Of a DNA stretch of 64,000 bases, positions 1-10,725 are shown in pieces. Below the pieces are notes generated by a model. It ran no database searches and was not told the origin of the DNA. It saw only the letters and a list, made by a program, of their open reading frames with translations. The position numbers and the translations under genes are program-made. Position 1 is the stretch's first letter, and each line of letters begins with the position of its first letter. This stretch comes from Turritopsis dohrnii (taxonomy: Eukaryota; Cnidaria; Hydrozoa; Anthoathecata; Oceaniidae): positions 310,001 to 374,000 of the forward strand of contig BQMF02000166.1 of assembly GCA_027922465.2 (NCBI GenBank), given 5' to 3'.

Positions 1-1188
1 TTATAATTTAAAGTTGATTCACAGAAGAATGAAGTGCAGTATTTACTAACTCAGAAGTAACAAGCATCAACAAAATACTATCTTATTACATCATAATTAT
101 GCATTGCATAATTTGATGATTTTGACATAGAAATATCACCCCAAGGAAACAGAATTTCCAAAAACTGCAAAAGACTTCATAAACAACTTTGTTCTACCAT
201 CACGAAAATTTTGACGCAATACACATACCTTGAATTAAGATTTACAATCATGTTTGTGCCATGCGGCTCTTGTTACGTATTAAGAGTTATTATTATTACT
301 CAATAACAGTAATATGTAGCTTTTATTAGCTGTTTGTTAGATTTGATTGATGGTAGATTGATGGTTTACTTATGTCTCTCTGTTCAATCACTGCTTTTTA
401 AGAGTTAAGAACGAAGATTTACCAAACACTTTTGTAAGTCTTCAGATTGCGTCAATAATAAGCAATTTCCATAATGATGTTACCGTCCAGCTTTTTGGCA
501 ATGTTTTGTCCAAAAATGATTTTAGACAAAAAAGGAGCAAACTACCTTAAGGGGATTTTTTATGCTAAGCCATTTACGAACACATATCAAGAAATTAGCT
601 TTGATGAATTGCATTTAAGTGTTGTTTTCGGTAAATTATTATTTCTAGAATTGTTTCAAGCAGTAGCCTGTCCACTCTCTTTCCTGTACAATGTGACGGT
701 AATTAATTAAACGGCTTTTCCTTTTTGCTGCCACCCGAAATGTCAACGAACATGGAACCACCCTGGATGAGAAGAGAATGTCTATAATAATGTGCCTAAC
801 CTAATAACTGCACCTCAACCTTAGCCCCACAAGCTATGATAAATTTCGTAATTGAAAAGATTTTAATGTCTTGAAATTACAGTTACTAACTTTATTTTCA
901 TAAGTTTCTTTTCTGGAAATTCTTCTTGGGTACCTGAAATTTAGTACGCGCAAAAAAACAATTTTTGTCATGCGCAAAAATTAATAGGCGAGAAAACTTC
1001 TACCATTTGTACTGTTTGGATCTGTAAGATCTTAGAAAATTATATGCTTATGCAAATATTGGCCAACAGTTCTTGCTCATGCTAAGATTGAGCAGCACAT
1101 TTGTCGCTGAGTTTGCAGCTCAGGCTGATTTCTTATTATTTATTCGACTAAATAAATTATTTAAACAAAAAATCTGGCCCACACATAC
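1..1188. other. No recognised gene; probable intron of ETFDH
   Basis: I see no exon matching the missing C-terminal part of ETFDH and no terminal repeats. Since the ETFDH exon ending at 1189 has a good donor and the protein is only about half encoded, this stretch is most simply an intron, with the remaining exons left of the window. Short open frames here look random. Confidence 0.5.
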
Positions 1189-2962
1189 CACAAATCCGCA
1201 AGATACCAGTGGGCCATCATCCAAATGATATAAAAACGAACCACCATATGTGTCACGTGGCTGTTGTCAGAGGAAAAAACATTATAATAATATTTACGCT
1301 TTCTTCATAAAAGTTGTTAGGCAATTATAACATCTTACCAATGGCCAGCCAGCAGTGTGTAGCACTAACCCAGGCTGATGTTTACTGGGATCTACTTCCC
1401 ATAACTAAACAGAAAAGAATTTATGGAAGAAGACATTCACATTTAAAACGAATGGATTCATAATCAAACTTCTTTTACTTCTTTTAAACCAATCCCATAA
1501 GTCTGTTGGCAAGAATTCTTCCGTAAGTTAAAACGATCAAACAGTTGTTTGGCCAGGTGGCCATGGCAACCTTCCGCAAATACAGTGAGTTTTGCGTGTA
1601 ACTCCATTCCACGTTCAAAGGTATCCTACAAGTGTGAACAATCAAAACATTACAACTTTTTGAAGTTTCTATAATTTCGTGCAAATGAATCACGTGACTT
1701 ATACCTTGGGCGAACCATCCTTACTTATACCAACATCTGACGTTGCAATTCCTTTCACACTTCCATCGTCATGATATAAAACCTAAAAAACGATCAAAAC
1801 AACCTCCTTCCGTCAGAAAATAAACTTATTTAAGAAAAATAGTAATTAATTTTTTCAAAAGAATCTACCTCGCTCGCAGCGATGCCTGGGTAAATTTCGA
1901 CCTCCATTTCTTCTGCCTGCTCTCCAAGCCATTGTACAAAATGGCCAAGACGAACTAAGTAATTGCCATGGTTATACATGGGTAATCCTAACAAGGCAAA
2001 CTTTTTAATGATGGAAATGTGAAATAATTTCTCTGACAAATACCAAATAGAAGTTAACTAGATTGCTTTCTTAGCACCAGAAAATGAGTGTAAAATGTAC
2101 CTTTGAAAATGGGTATTGGGATATAACCTGATTGAGTCAACAATCCCATCTTGTCTTTAGTCACAGGTGTGTTAAGTGGAGCCTGAGTAAAACACACAGA
2201 AAAAAATGAAGGAATGATGCCAATTACTTTTGGTTATAACAGTTCTCAATATTTACGTGGTCTATCAATCATACATACTCCTCTCTCCTGCCAATCTGGA
2301 AATAGTTCTTGTAATGCAGAAATCTCAATGCATGCACCAGATAAAGTGTGACCACCTAAAAAAGAACAATATTTTATGCATATTGAGTTTTATTTATTTC
2401 AAAGGAAGGGTTTGCAATTTCTTCTGATGTTGTTGAAGTAAAAGGAATAAACTAGACAGTAATGTTATGTGCCGTTTGCTTGTGGTAGTAAAATCCAATA
2501 TCACAGCTTTCTTGAATTTGATCAGACAAGAATTGATCTGGTTTGATTTTATTTAATTCTTAAATTAAAATTCTATAAATTTATTCAAATTATAACATCT
2601 ATTTGAGCCTTAACAATTTTATATAGCCTAATATTAGCACACACCAATTTCTGCTGCTTTCTCAACTAGTGTGACTCTTAGTTCTACATCGTGTTGTTTG
2701 GCCAGCTGTTTCAGTTTGATTGCTGTTGTCATTCCTGCTGGTCCGCCGCCAACAATTAACACGTCAGTTTCATCGGCAACTCGTTCCATATCAATTCCTG
2801 AAAAGAAAGCATGACACAATATCATATCAGTTTTCTGAAATGAAGATCTTGAAATTTGTTGTAATTACCTGACCACCTCGGATCAGACTCCCTGGGGATA
2901 ATGGTATAGTGTGTTGTGATCTTGCCATGCTTCACTGAAGCTGATGTAAATGTTCGAACATT
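1189..2962 (-). CDS. ETFDH: Electron transfer flavoprotein-ubiquinone oxidoreductase (partial, 9 exons)
   Basis: ETF-QO is an inner-mitochondrial-membrane FAD/4Fe-4S protein passing electrons from electron transfer flavoprotein to ubiquinone. Exons in transcript order, all with AG/GT borders on the minus strand: 2869-2962, 2645-2797, 2279-2355, 2101-2182, 1869-1987, 1705-1782, 1479-1625, 1339-1404, 1189-1260. Phases join without a break. Landmarks: KITTHYTI before the FAD domain, the dinucleotide-binding run [85 protein letters not shown] and [11 protein letters not shown]. These follow the vertebrate protein in order with few gaps. The first exon (start codon and mitochondrial presequence) was not found. 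The C-terminal half, including the iron-sulfur cluster cysteines, lies outside the window. No damage is seen, so it looks like a working host gene. Confidence 0.95.
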
Positions 2963-3399
2963 CTGATTTAACAACCAACATACTGAAAAAAACCCTCAAT
3001 GTTATATATAACTTTCAGAAGGTGAATTTTGAAACCTACCAAAAGTCAACATCATCCAAAACCTACCACATATTCAGTTTGCTTGTGTGTGCAAAGATAA
3101 ACAAAAAAATTTGTTTCAAAATCATGTTATTTTTAAAGATAAGGATGATAAGTGATTCTCAGCTGCAGAAAAGGGGCAGGTAGCAATTCTGTTATGAATA
3201 TTAATCATGATTCATATTTTTTGGGTAAATGAAGGCATCATCAGACTATCGTTTGAAGCAAAATATCTTTGAAGGTATTAATAGCTACAATAGAAAACTC
3301 TACCTTATTATTATTATTCTAAATGTTTTATATGCGATGAAACAAATCTTATACTACTAATCACATCCTAATAGATAATCAAGCTGTGTCTGTTATAAT
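2963..3399. other. Upstream or intron-1 DNA of ETFDH, nothing recognised
   Basis: The presequence exon of ETFDH should lie upstream of 2962, but no ATG exon with a donor was convincing here. No inverted repeats or other coding signal were noticed. Confidence 0.4.
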
Positions 3400-3623
3400 T
3401 GACCCTTCAGCAATGTAAGCGGGCGAGGAGTCATAGTAGTTTCACAAGATAAGCAAATGTCAGTTTTCAATTTTGTTCATCATCATCATCATCATCCTTT
3501 CGTGTTGCTGTTACAGGGTGGTATACAATTATTAGCTGAATTTGCTTATTTCCTGTTTCAAAGCATGGTACTGTAGGCGAAAGACTGAATTTTTTCGTAA
3601 ATTTATCTTAATTTATTATTATA

Positions 3624-5065
3624 CTAGTAACTCGCATAAAAGTTTTTTACGGCTTTAATTTCGAAAAGAATGTGTCGAAAATAGGTGATGAAAAATTAAA
3701 CCATGGAATCGTAAGTTCGAAGTGTATCCATGTTGAAGAGCTCGAAAAACTCATCAAAAAAGTGTATGGGATCGCTTTGCTACGACCAACCGTTGCAGAG
3801 ATATCGTTGTTTAAAGATTTTAATGACGTCATAGCCGCAGTACCAAATAAAATTTAGGTCCAAAATTAGTGTCACCACGTCACCCGTATCGCGGACCCAA
3901 AAAAACATCAGTTATCCCTATTGGTTCTCGAGATATTTCCCCAAAAACGTTGCGTTCTATTGGGGATGCAATGCAATGCTTCCCCGTGATCCCAGGGCTG
4001 GTCGTGAGAGGCGTGCGATCGCACGCGCACGCCTCAGCACACGCCTAAAAAAAAAGAGACGTGCGCTCTATCGCACGCCTTAATCTTACTAGGCGTGCAA
4101 TAAAATTTTAAGTTTTTGTTAAAATATCGGAAGATAAGCTCGTTTAGCTCAAGTTAACTGGCGGTCGGGCCGCCATTTTAATAATTGAGTCGGCAGTTTA
4201 CACCGGTACCGTTGTCGTTCGGCTGCCGGTTCTAGTCAACCACGAGGTCGCCTACCATGTGGCCTTCTCCGTTCAACACTCGTGAAGTTAAGACGAATAT
4301 TTTCTGTGTTTCTTAAGACAATTTCTTGCAACTAGAGACATTTAAAAGCCATAACACGTCTTAGAATGCTCTAGCACGACTTAATACGTATGACACTCCT
4401 TAAAACAAAAACGCACGCCCAAAATGTAACAAGGCGTGCGAAAAAAATGGCACGCCTGGAAAATATAGACGTGCGACCCATCGCACGCGGGTCTAAAATC
4501 TTACGACCAGGCCTGTGATCCCCGTGATTACCTAGTAACCCGCGTAAAAGTTTTTTACAGCTTTAATTTCGAAAAGGATGTGTCAAAAATAGGTGAAAAA
4601 TTAAATCACAAAATCGTGACTGGAAAGTGTTCCCATGTTGTAGAGATCGAAAAACTGATCAAAAAAATGTATGGGATCGTTTCGCTACGATCAACCGTTG
4701 CAGAGATATCGTCGATTAAAGATTCTGATGACATCATATCCGCAGTACCAAAAATAATTTAGGCCCAAATGTTGTGTCACCCCATCATCCGTATCGCGGA
4801 CCCTAAAAAACATCAGTTATCCTTATTGGTTCTCGAGATATTTCCCCAAAAACGTCGCGTTCGATTGGGGATGCAATGCAATGATTCCCCCGTGATGCGA
4901 TAAAAATAACTGACGTCACACCGCGTGCTATTATACTAATCATCAATTATCAATGGTCTAACGAAAAAATGACCACGATTATGAAGATTTTGACCGTAAA
5001 TTTTAAAGAAACAACACTCACTAAGTTAAATGTGTTGCACACGCACGCGGATTTGTATAATAAGA
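3624..5065 (-). mobile_element. Helitron family B, two units in tandem (one 5'-truncated)
   Basis: On the minus strand the block begins TCTTATTATACAAATCC after an A and ends with a short AT hairpin followed by CTAG before a T, the Helitron pattern with no target duplication. The unit at 4532-5065 (534 bp) is full length. The second, 3624-4531, lacks its 5' part and carries the 3994-4514 insertion. The empty site in segment S copy 2 reads ttattattatattatactatg without the block, exactly the flanks joined at A^T. No Rep/helicase coding is present, so the element is non-autonomous. Confidence 0.85.
3994..4514. mobile_element. hAT-like non-autonomous element with palindromic GC-rich subtermini
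   Basis: An 8-bp direct repeat GTGATCCC flanks the element (3986-3993 and 4515-4522). The ends are inverted copies of AGGCCTGGTCGTAAG (left end slightly changed). Just inside lies the palindromic core GCGTGCGATCGCACGC, with further GCGTGCGA/TCGCACGC words at both ends. Inverted ends plus an 8-bp duplication suggest the hAT superfamily. There is no transposase. It sits inside a Helitron unit, so it is younger than that unit. Confidence 0.8.
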
Positions 5066-5612
5066 TTATACTATGTTCTTTAGGAAGATCCTTTGCTAAA
5101 ATAGCTTAGACATTTTTCGTATTGCTTTTGTGTTTTTTAGTGAAGGGAACGACATGGATTTTGAAGCACAGCTTGAAATCTGAAATTTTGCCAACTATGC
5201 ATTTTATTTTTGGATTAAATGCACTGATTTTTGGCAGATCGTTCCTAAAAAAGATTTTAGAAGACTTATAATTGGATTTCTGTGTATGCAAGAAAGCCAT
5301 ATAATTACAAATCGTTGTTCTTCGTCAAAACTGTCAAAACCATACCTATTTATATTTTTTCTTGTTTTTTTTTATGTAAACGCTTTGGCTATATTTTTTG
5401 AATCAAAGTTTAAAGGGGAATTGAGGTCAAATTTTTGATATTGTTTTTTTTCGCCTAAAATATTGTGTGTGATGAGAGGATCACAAAAATATATATTTTG
5501 TGAATAATTTTTGCTTAATTAGCGAATAAAAGCATTTTAAAGATTTTACTGCTATGACGTCATTGGTGTCATAGGTGTTTACAGTTTAGTTAAAGCGACG
5601 CGAAGCAAGAAC

Positions 5613-6058
5613 ATGTCGAAAAGCGTTTCATCACATTCTTCTGAACTTTCTAATATTTCTTCTGCTTCTGATGATTCTAATGGAAGTTATAGTGATGTTG
5701 GTGGATGCTATGAGTGTGAGCCAGAATATACAGAGGAAGAACTTCAGAAAATAGATAAAGAAATTATTAATGAAAATTCGAGTTCTGACGACGATTTGGA
5801 TTCTAGCCGTTTAGAAAACCTTCACACTGGTGCTGCTGTAGATGTTGCGTTATAGGTCTGACAATGACATTGGAAGAATGTAAATGTTGTAAAGAATGTA
5901 ATATGTTGAGTGAAAAATTGGAAAACTTAAATTGTATCACAGCCCACCCAGACTTTAAAACACTAATTCTTACTCCTGCTGATCTTGAGCTTTCATTCAT
6001 AAGACATAGACGTTATCAAGGCAACTTCAAGGACTTTAAAGACATGAACCAAGTATAA
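5613..6058 (+). pseudogene. P2X7 C-terminal 'ballast'-like domain protein (broken)
   Basis: The frame opens with a Ser-rich acidic N-terminus, then CYECEPEYTEEEL, which resembles the PYxFEPE-type lead-in often seen before ballast-like domains. It stops at 5855. From 5864 another frame continues with CKCCKECNM, then CITAHPDFKTL and a conserved-looking LELSFIRHRRY, matching the C-terminal cytosolic zinc/nucleotide-binding domain of P2X7 receptors and its stand-alone relatives. The usual Glu-Cys-x-Cys-Cys cluster between the two halves is absent, and a frame change or unseen intron separates them. There are no membrane segments, so this is not a P2X channel. It lies wholly within the TTAA element and probably belongs to it. 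Its role is unknown. Confidence 0.65.
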
Positions 6059-6753
6059 ATTTATTTTTTTGTCAAAAACATTTTACGTTTTTGAAGGAAT
6101 CGTTAAAATACATCAAAAATCTCAACAACAAAAAATATACTCAAAATACAATGCGCTTCACAATGAAAATGTTGAGTCAACAAACAAAATGTTGTCAGGC
6201 TCTATATACACATTCAAAAGAAAAAACTTTGCCCCCAAGGTTAAAGCTAAAATTAAAATAAACATTTAAAAATAAACTTAAGTCAAGAACTTAAAAGTGT
6301 ACTTGCAATTTGTTTTAGACAACTTCGTTTCACAGCGTACCGTCATAAACATTTACATAAAACATCAAAGCACTTTCTGGATAGTGTAGATCATCCCTTA
6401 ATATTTTTCCTTTTTTATGTATCTCTTTGAGCATGGCCAAATGATTTTTCTTTTAGTGAACGGGGGTAAAGACGAAAAATGTTCTTTACAGATGCATGCA
6501 AAAAAACATTTCTTTACCCCCGGTTATGTTTTGCAATCTATTCACAAAGTTATGTTGAAAAAAAACTAGCAACGCAAAAACATAAGGAAAGAGAATGGCA
6601 AATATCACAAGTTAAATCTAGCTAAAATATGTATTAAATAATATGTTAAATATGTTTTGTGAATTTATTTACAACTTACATGTGCATGTTGCAAATCCAA
6701 ACTTCGCTTACGAGATGCTGATTGTTTGTTTGATATTGTAGTTCCATCGATAT

Positions 6754-7065
6754 TTAGTGGTCGTATGTCTTGTGCGAAAATATCGTCGGTACAGCACCTG
6801 GTTTTAACTTTTTTGAACTATATCCATAATGTGGCATTAACTCATGCTTCAAATCTCGCTCAAAGCATTCATCATGGAAATGATCACTGCAAAGTCGACG
6901 ATTACTTGGAACAAAGTTGTTGATATTCCATTTTGCATTCTCCATATTATGTAACCAACGAATACATTGTGATCCGCATTTCTTTGGATCAGGAAACCTG
7001 AAGTAACTCTTATTTTTGACTTTTCCACTGTTATTTGAACATCCCAAAGCAAGACACGTAGGCAT
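6754..7065 (-). CDS. THAP zinc-finger domain ORF (transposon-borne)
   Basis: The 103-residue frame starts MPTCLALGCSNNSG and shows the C2CH THAP pattern: CxxxxC near residues 4-9, conserved Trp in RWLHNM, LCSDHF carrying the later Cys and His, and a final AVPTIF-type motif (GAVPTIF). It is uninterrupted, about the usual 80-90 residues of THAP plus a short tail. THAP domains bind DNA and form the N-terminus of several transposases (P element, Kolobok) as well as host regulators. No DDE catalytic region follows, so this is likely the surviving first exon of a lost transposase. Convergent with the ballast-like ORF. Confidence 0.85.
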   Translation of the reverse strand: MPTCLALGCSNNSGKVKNKSYFRFPDPKKCGSQCIRWLHNMENAKWNINNFVPSNRRLCSDHFHDECFERDLKHELMPHYGYSSKKLKPGAVPTIFSHKTYDH

Positions 7066-7986
7066 GTTGCCAGCGATGAGGATATATTATAGTAACTAAC
7101 ACGTACGCTCGTATATTGATATGACACCAATGACGTCAGAAAACGGACTTTGAACTCAAAAATGAAAATTTTTAAATGCTTATATTTTGTGAAATAATAA
7201 AGATTTTTTGAAAATTCTTTTTTCTTATGAATATAAACGCTATTCTTGAATGTTTAGTGAAATTTTCAAAAAATTTTTTTCTAAACCTCAATTCCCCTTT
7301 AAAACACAGATTTCTAATGGATTTTTCGCTTTAGTTTTTTTTTGAAAAAGTTTTTTTTTCTTTTGGCTCTTAAGATAATTTCTTTAACAAATCTTATTTT
7401 GATTATAAAATACGTATCCATGGTTGCAGTTCACACATTTCTTTCGTTTGTAGCAATAATTTCTGATATTACATTATTAAGCCTTATTTACACTTTTAAA
7501 AGGTATATTAGCATTAGTGTGACTTAGGCCTAAGAGATAACAAAAAGTAACAAAGTTTTATGCAGATTTTCAGCTGCGTAAGTAGATCTATTTGGTTTGC
7601 ATATTCCAAGTTAGTGTAGCCACCACTATGCCACAAGGTTACACTACTCATTAAACAATTCGTTGTATTGTAAAACTCAAATATTTACACTTAAATATGT
7701 GATTTTCGCCACGTTCTTTCTTCACTGCATACAGACACTTTGATCATGATTCGTATTTGAAATATTGTGTATCTTGCCATACATAAAAGACTGGCTTTGT
7801 CGAAATATTTAAAGTGTGCCACTTATCAGGCCCCAAATCAACCAAAAACATTTTTACAAAAATCCTTAAATTACAAAATGCTTGGGTGGAAAGTTTTCTT
7901 TTTTAATGCATAGCTTGCTATGTGTACAAATTGGAAAGCTTGAGTGTGGGGGCATTTTTAGCTAAAGCTACATGCTATAGTCTAAA

Positions 7987-8531
7987 CTAGTATCCCAGGT
8001 AAAACCTTTTACCAAGTCTAACTTTGAAAACCATGTGGCAAATCCGCCTTTCCCCATGTACGTACCACATGACGAAAAATTAAATCAAGGAATAGTGACT
8101 CAAAAGTGTACCCATGTTATAGAGGTCAAGAAACTGATAAAAAAAATGTATGGGATCATTTTGGTACGACCAACCGTTACAGAGATATCGTCAATCAAAG
8201 ATTTTGATGACATCATAGCTGCATCACCCAAAAGAAATTAGGCCTAAAGTTTTTGTCACCCTATTGCCTGTACCGCAAACCCAAAAAATGTCAGTTATCA
8301 CTATTGGTTCTTGAGATATTTCACCAAAAACATCGCATTCGATTGGGGATGCAATGCAATGGTTCCCCCATGATCATAAAACTGCTATTATACTAATCGT
8401 GAATGTGTCTTAGTTGGTCCAACTACCGCAATATGACCATAATTAAGAATTTTTTGACCGTAAAATTCCACAAAATCTATCACTCTCTAAATTAAATGTG
8501 TTGTACACGATTGCAGATTATTATAAGAAGA
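7987..8531 (-). mobile_element. Helitron family B unit
   Basis: It has CTAG at the left (minus-strand 3') end after an A, and its right (5') end is TC followed by T-rich sequence after a host A/T. The interior carries the family's shared words, such as 'aaactgataaaaaaaatgtatggg', 'cagagatatcg', 'ttggggatgcaatgcaatgg' and 'ccgtaaaattc'. It is 545 bp, non-coding, and about the same length as the unit at 4532-5065. Confidence 0.7.
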
Positions 8532-8925
8532 TATAATTCTGGATCAAATAATCAAACAATTAACTTAAAAATATGCACATATACTAAAAAGGTAGCAGTG
8601 GGAATCCTTCATTAGATTTTTGCAGGTACATTTTCTTGCGAAATTTCTGTTTTTTGGCCATTTTCGCCAAATCAAAGACCCGTAAAATATTTCTCGGTGT
8701 TAAATTTGTGAAATTCGTACCAGCAAAAAAAGCTAAGTTTATCAGGTGGAGAGGATAAAAGACATAACCTTCAAAACCAGAATATATAATGATGATGGAA
8801 ACGTGTTGGATTGATGATGGCTTGTGATTAGTAAAAAATGTCAATTTTGTTGAAATGTATTTTAATTGCCGTAACTGCCCATTTCAGAAGGATTCTCATG
8901 GACTGCAAAGCTAATAAGTTTACAC

Positions 8926-9240
8926 CCTATATATTAATAGCTGATTCTGTCTGTCTGTTTGTTTATCACTCAGGCAAAATGGTAGATATGAGCTGTGTTT
9001 AAAATTATGTTCTTGTGCTTGACGTCAGTGCTAAACCAATGCATTGCATTCCCAATGGAACACGATGTTTTTGGGGAAATATCTAGGGAGCCAATAGGGA
9101 TTCCTCAATTTTATTTTTCCTGAACTCAAGACAGGCTGAACATGGGTTGAGAGCAACGCCACCTTAGTAGCTAGTTTTTTTATTAAAAGTCTGCAACTGC
9201 AAAAATGAATTCCCACAAAAATAAAAAATATGACCAATTT
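8926..9240 (+). mobile_element. Chimeric Helitron fragment, plus orientation
   Basis: The left part (tatattaatagctgattctg, then GTCT and GTTT repeats) matches the 5' end of Helitron family A. The right part (gcattgcattcccaatggaa, ttggggaaatatct) matches family B in reverse. The junction resembles a recombined or template-switched unit. The 3' end is not clear. Confidence 0.5.
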
Positions 9241-10725
9241 GCGAAAATTAACACCTTAAAATTAATAATTTTTTTGACTTACCAAATTAATCCCCGTGAA
9301 AATAAGTACCCCTAAGGGAATATGGGAAGTCATAATATACAAAAATCTTTCAGGTAAAATATTACTTTCATGTAAAACCTTTGTATTTTAACCCTTTTTT
9401 CTCACTAGGGGCACGGATACACACAGGATATTGCAATTGGGCAATGAAAAATTCCTGATCATGTTGGGGAGGCTTGTGAAAATATAAAAAAGGAAGGAGA
9501 AAAGAAAAAAGAAAATGCTCCTTTAAATATAACATCTGAGGGAATCTGCTCTGAAAGTTGTAGGTCTTTTAAAACCCTGATACATCAAGTTGACCTTCAG
9601 CCCTTAGTGCTCATTTTTTATTTTAATGAAGCAAATGTGAAAATGTGTGTTTGCTTATAGATCTTTCTCATTTTATTTATGTCAGCTTGACTGAAAATCA
9701 TTTTTTGGTAAATTTGAAAGCATACATAAATGATTTTTCCTTAACAACACAAAAAAGGAATTTGTAAGTGGATGAGATCAATGATTGCATCATTCATTCA
9801 GATTGAGGATTGTTGTATACTCGCACCCTATATATATTATCCACGATTCAAGGAATTTTTTCATTCAGAATCCTAAGTTATGTAACACTTATGAAAATTT
9901 GACTCCATTGACTTTCGCTAGTTTTATTTTTAAAGATTTTTCTTGAATAAATGTACAGTTTATAGAGCCATGATGATGTCGAGAAAAGCTTCGCTGAAAA
10001 AAATTTTCTTGTTTGTTTTTCTTGACTTTTGTTTTTTGATTTACTATATGTATGGCGAATAATTTTCAACACAACATGTAACAATAGCTTCTCAACTATT
10101 GCTTATAGTCAAAACCTACGTTGATTCGGTAGTGCTCTTGCTTGGGATATTCGTTGCAACATCATGATAAATGTTCATGTAAATTTATCATCTTGTTCGT
10201 TTGTCTGCAGTCACTTTCCCTTTCCCTTTCAACAGTACTTTGAACCTTTGAACCGCGTTTCAAACATGTTTTCTTCGGGTAGAATGGCTAAACTTACATA
10301 ATAATACGTAACATACGCGAACACACGTCAGGGGAATCTCCTTTACGTGAACGTTTCTCTCATCAATGTTTGAACAAATGTAAATTTCGTAAGTAAGCAT
10401 TGAAATATACAAAAATATGACATGAAATATAAGATCAAATTTTATTTTTTGCATTTTTATTGATGTTGATATCAATTTTCTTCGTAACTTTGTTAAATGT
10501 TTCCCACTTTCCGCAAAAACTAAAAAAACGCTACCATGCCTAAAGTTACGTTTAAGAAGAAGGGTATATCCCTGTTAAAAACAATGCGCAATAACCGTGA
10601 TTCACAGAAGAATTAAATGCGAGAACGAAAGTGGTTTGACATAGTTATGTACTGATCGTTATATTGCTCATACAAAAGATACACCAAAAAAAAATCTTCT
10701 GTTACAGACGAAATTCATCACAAAT
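9241..10725. other. Intergenic, upstream of the bZIP gene
   Basis: No exon, terminal repeats or RNA gene were recognised. The promoter and 5' leader of the bZIP gene should lie at the right end, but I cannot point to a core element with confidence. Confidence 0.4.

Larger units (their letters stand above)
5414..7298. mobile_element. TTAA-flanked, Kolobok-like element carrying ballast-like and THAP ORFs
   Basis: The element is bounded by TTAA (5410-5413 and 7299-7302) and by perfect inverted ends AGGGGAATTGAGGT. The paralogous segment S copy 2 near 45600-45612 reads straight across the site (aatcaaagtttgaaacagag on its minus strand), showing the uninserted state. TTAA target, short ends starting AGGGG and a THAP-domain ORF are features of Kolobok-type transposons. 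The DDE transposase body is missing, so this copy looks internally deleted. A second ORF with a P2X7 C-terminal-like motif runs in the opposite direction. Confidence 0.85.
3400..7975 (+). repeat. Segment S, copy 1 (interrupted by two insertions)
   Basis: The blocks 3400-3623, 5066-5409 and 7303-7975 match, in order and in reverse orientation, the uninterrupted stretch 46270-44495. Shared marks include the (CAT)n run near 3479-3497, 'gtttcaaagcatggtactg', 'ttatactatgtt', 'cttttggctctta', 'cacacatttctttcg' and 'gctaaagctacatgcta'. The gaps are exactly a Helitron block and a TTAA element. The nature of segment S itself is unclear. It could be a decayed transposon or a duplicated piece next to a RecQ-like gene, because copy 2 adjoins a helicase fragment. 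Confidence 0.8.

Noticed and set aside
5613..6058. A real P2X receptor gene
   Set aside because: No transmembrane segments or ectodomain; only the C-terminal-like motif, and it sits within transposon ends.
6849..7130. Minus-strand frame overlapping the THAP ORF
   Set aside because: A shadow of the THAP frame with no similarity of its own.
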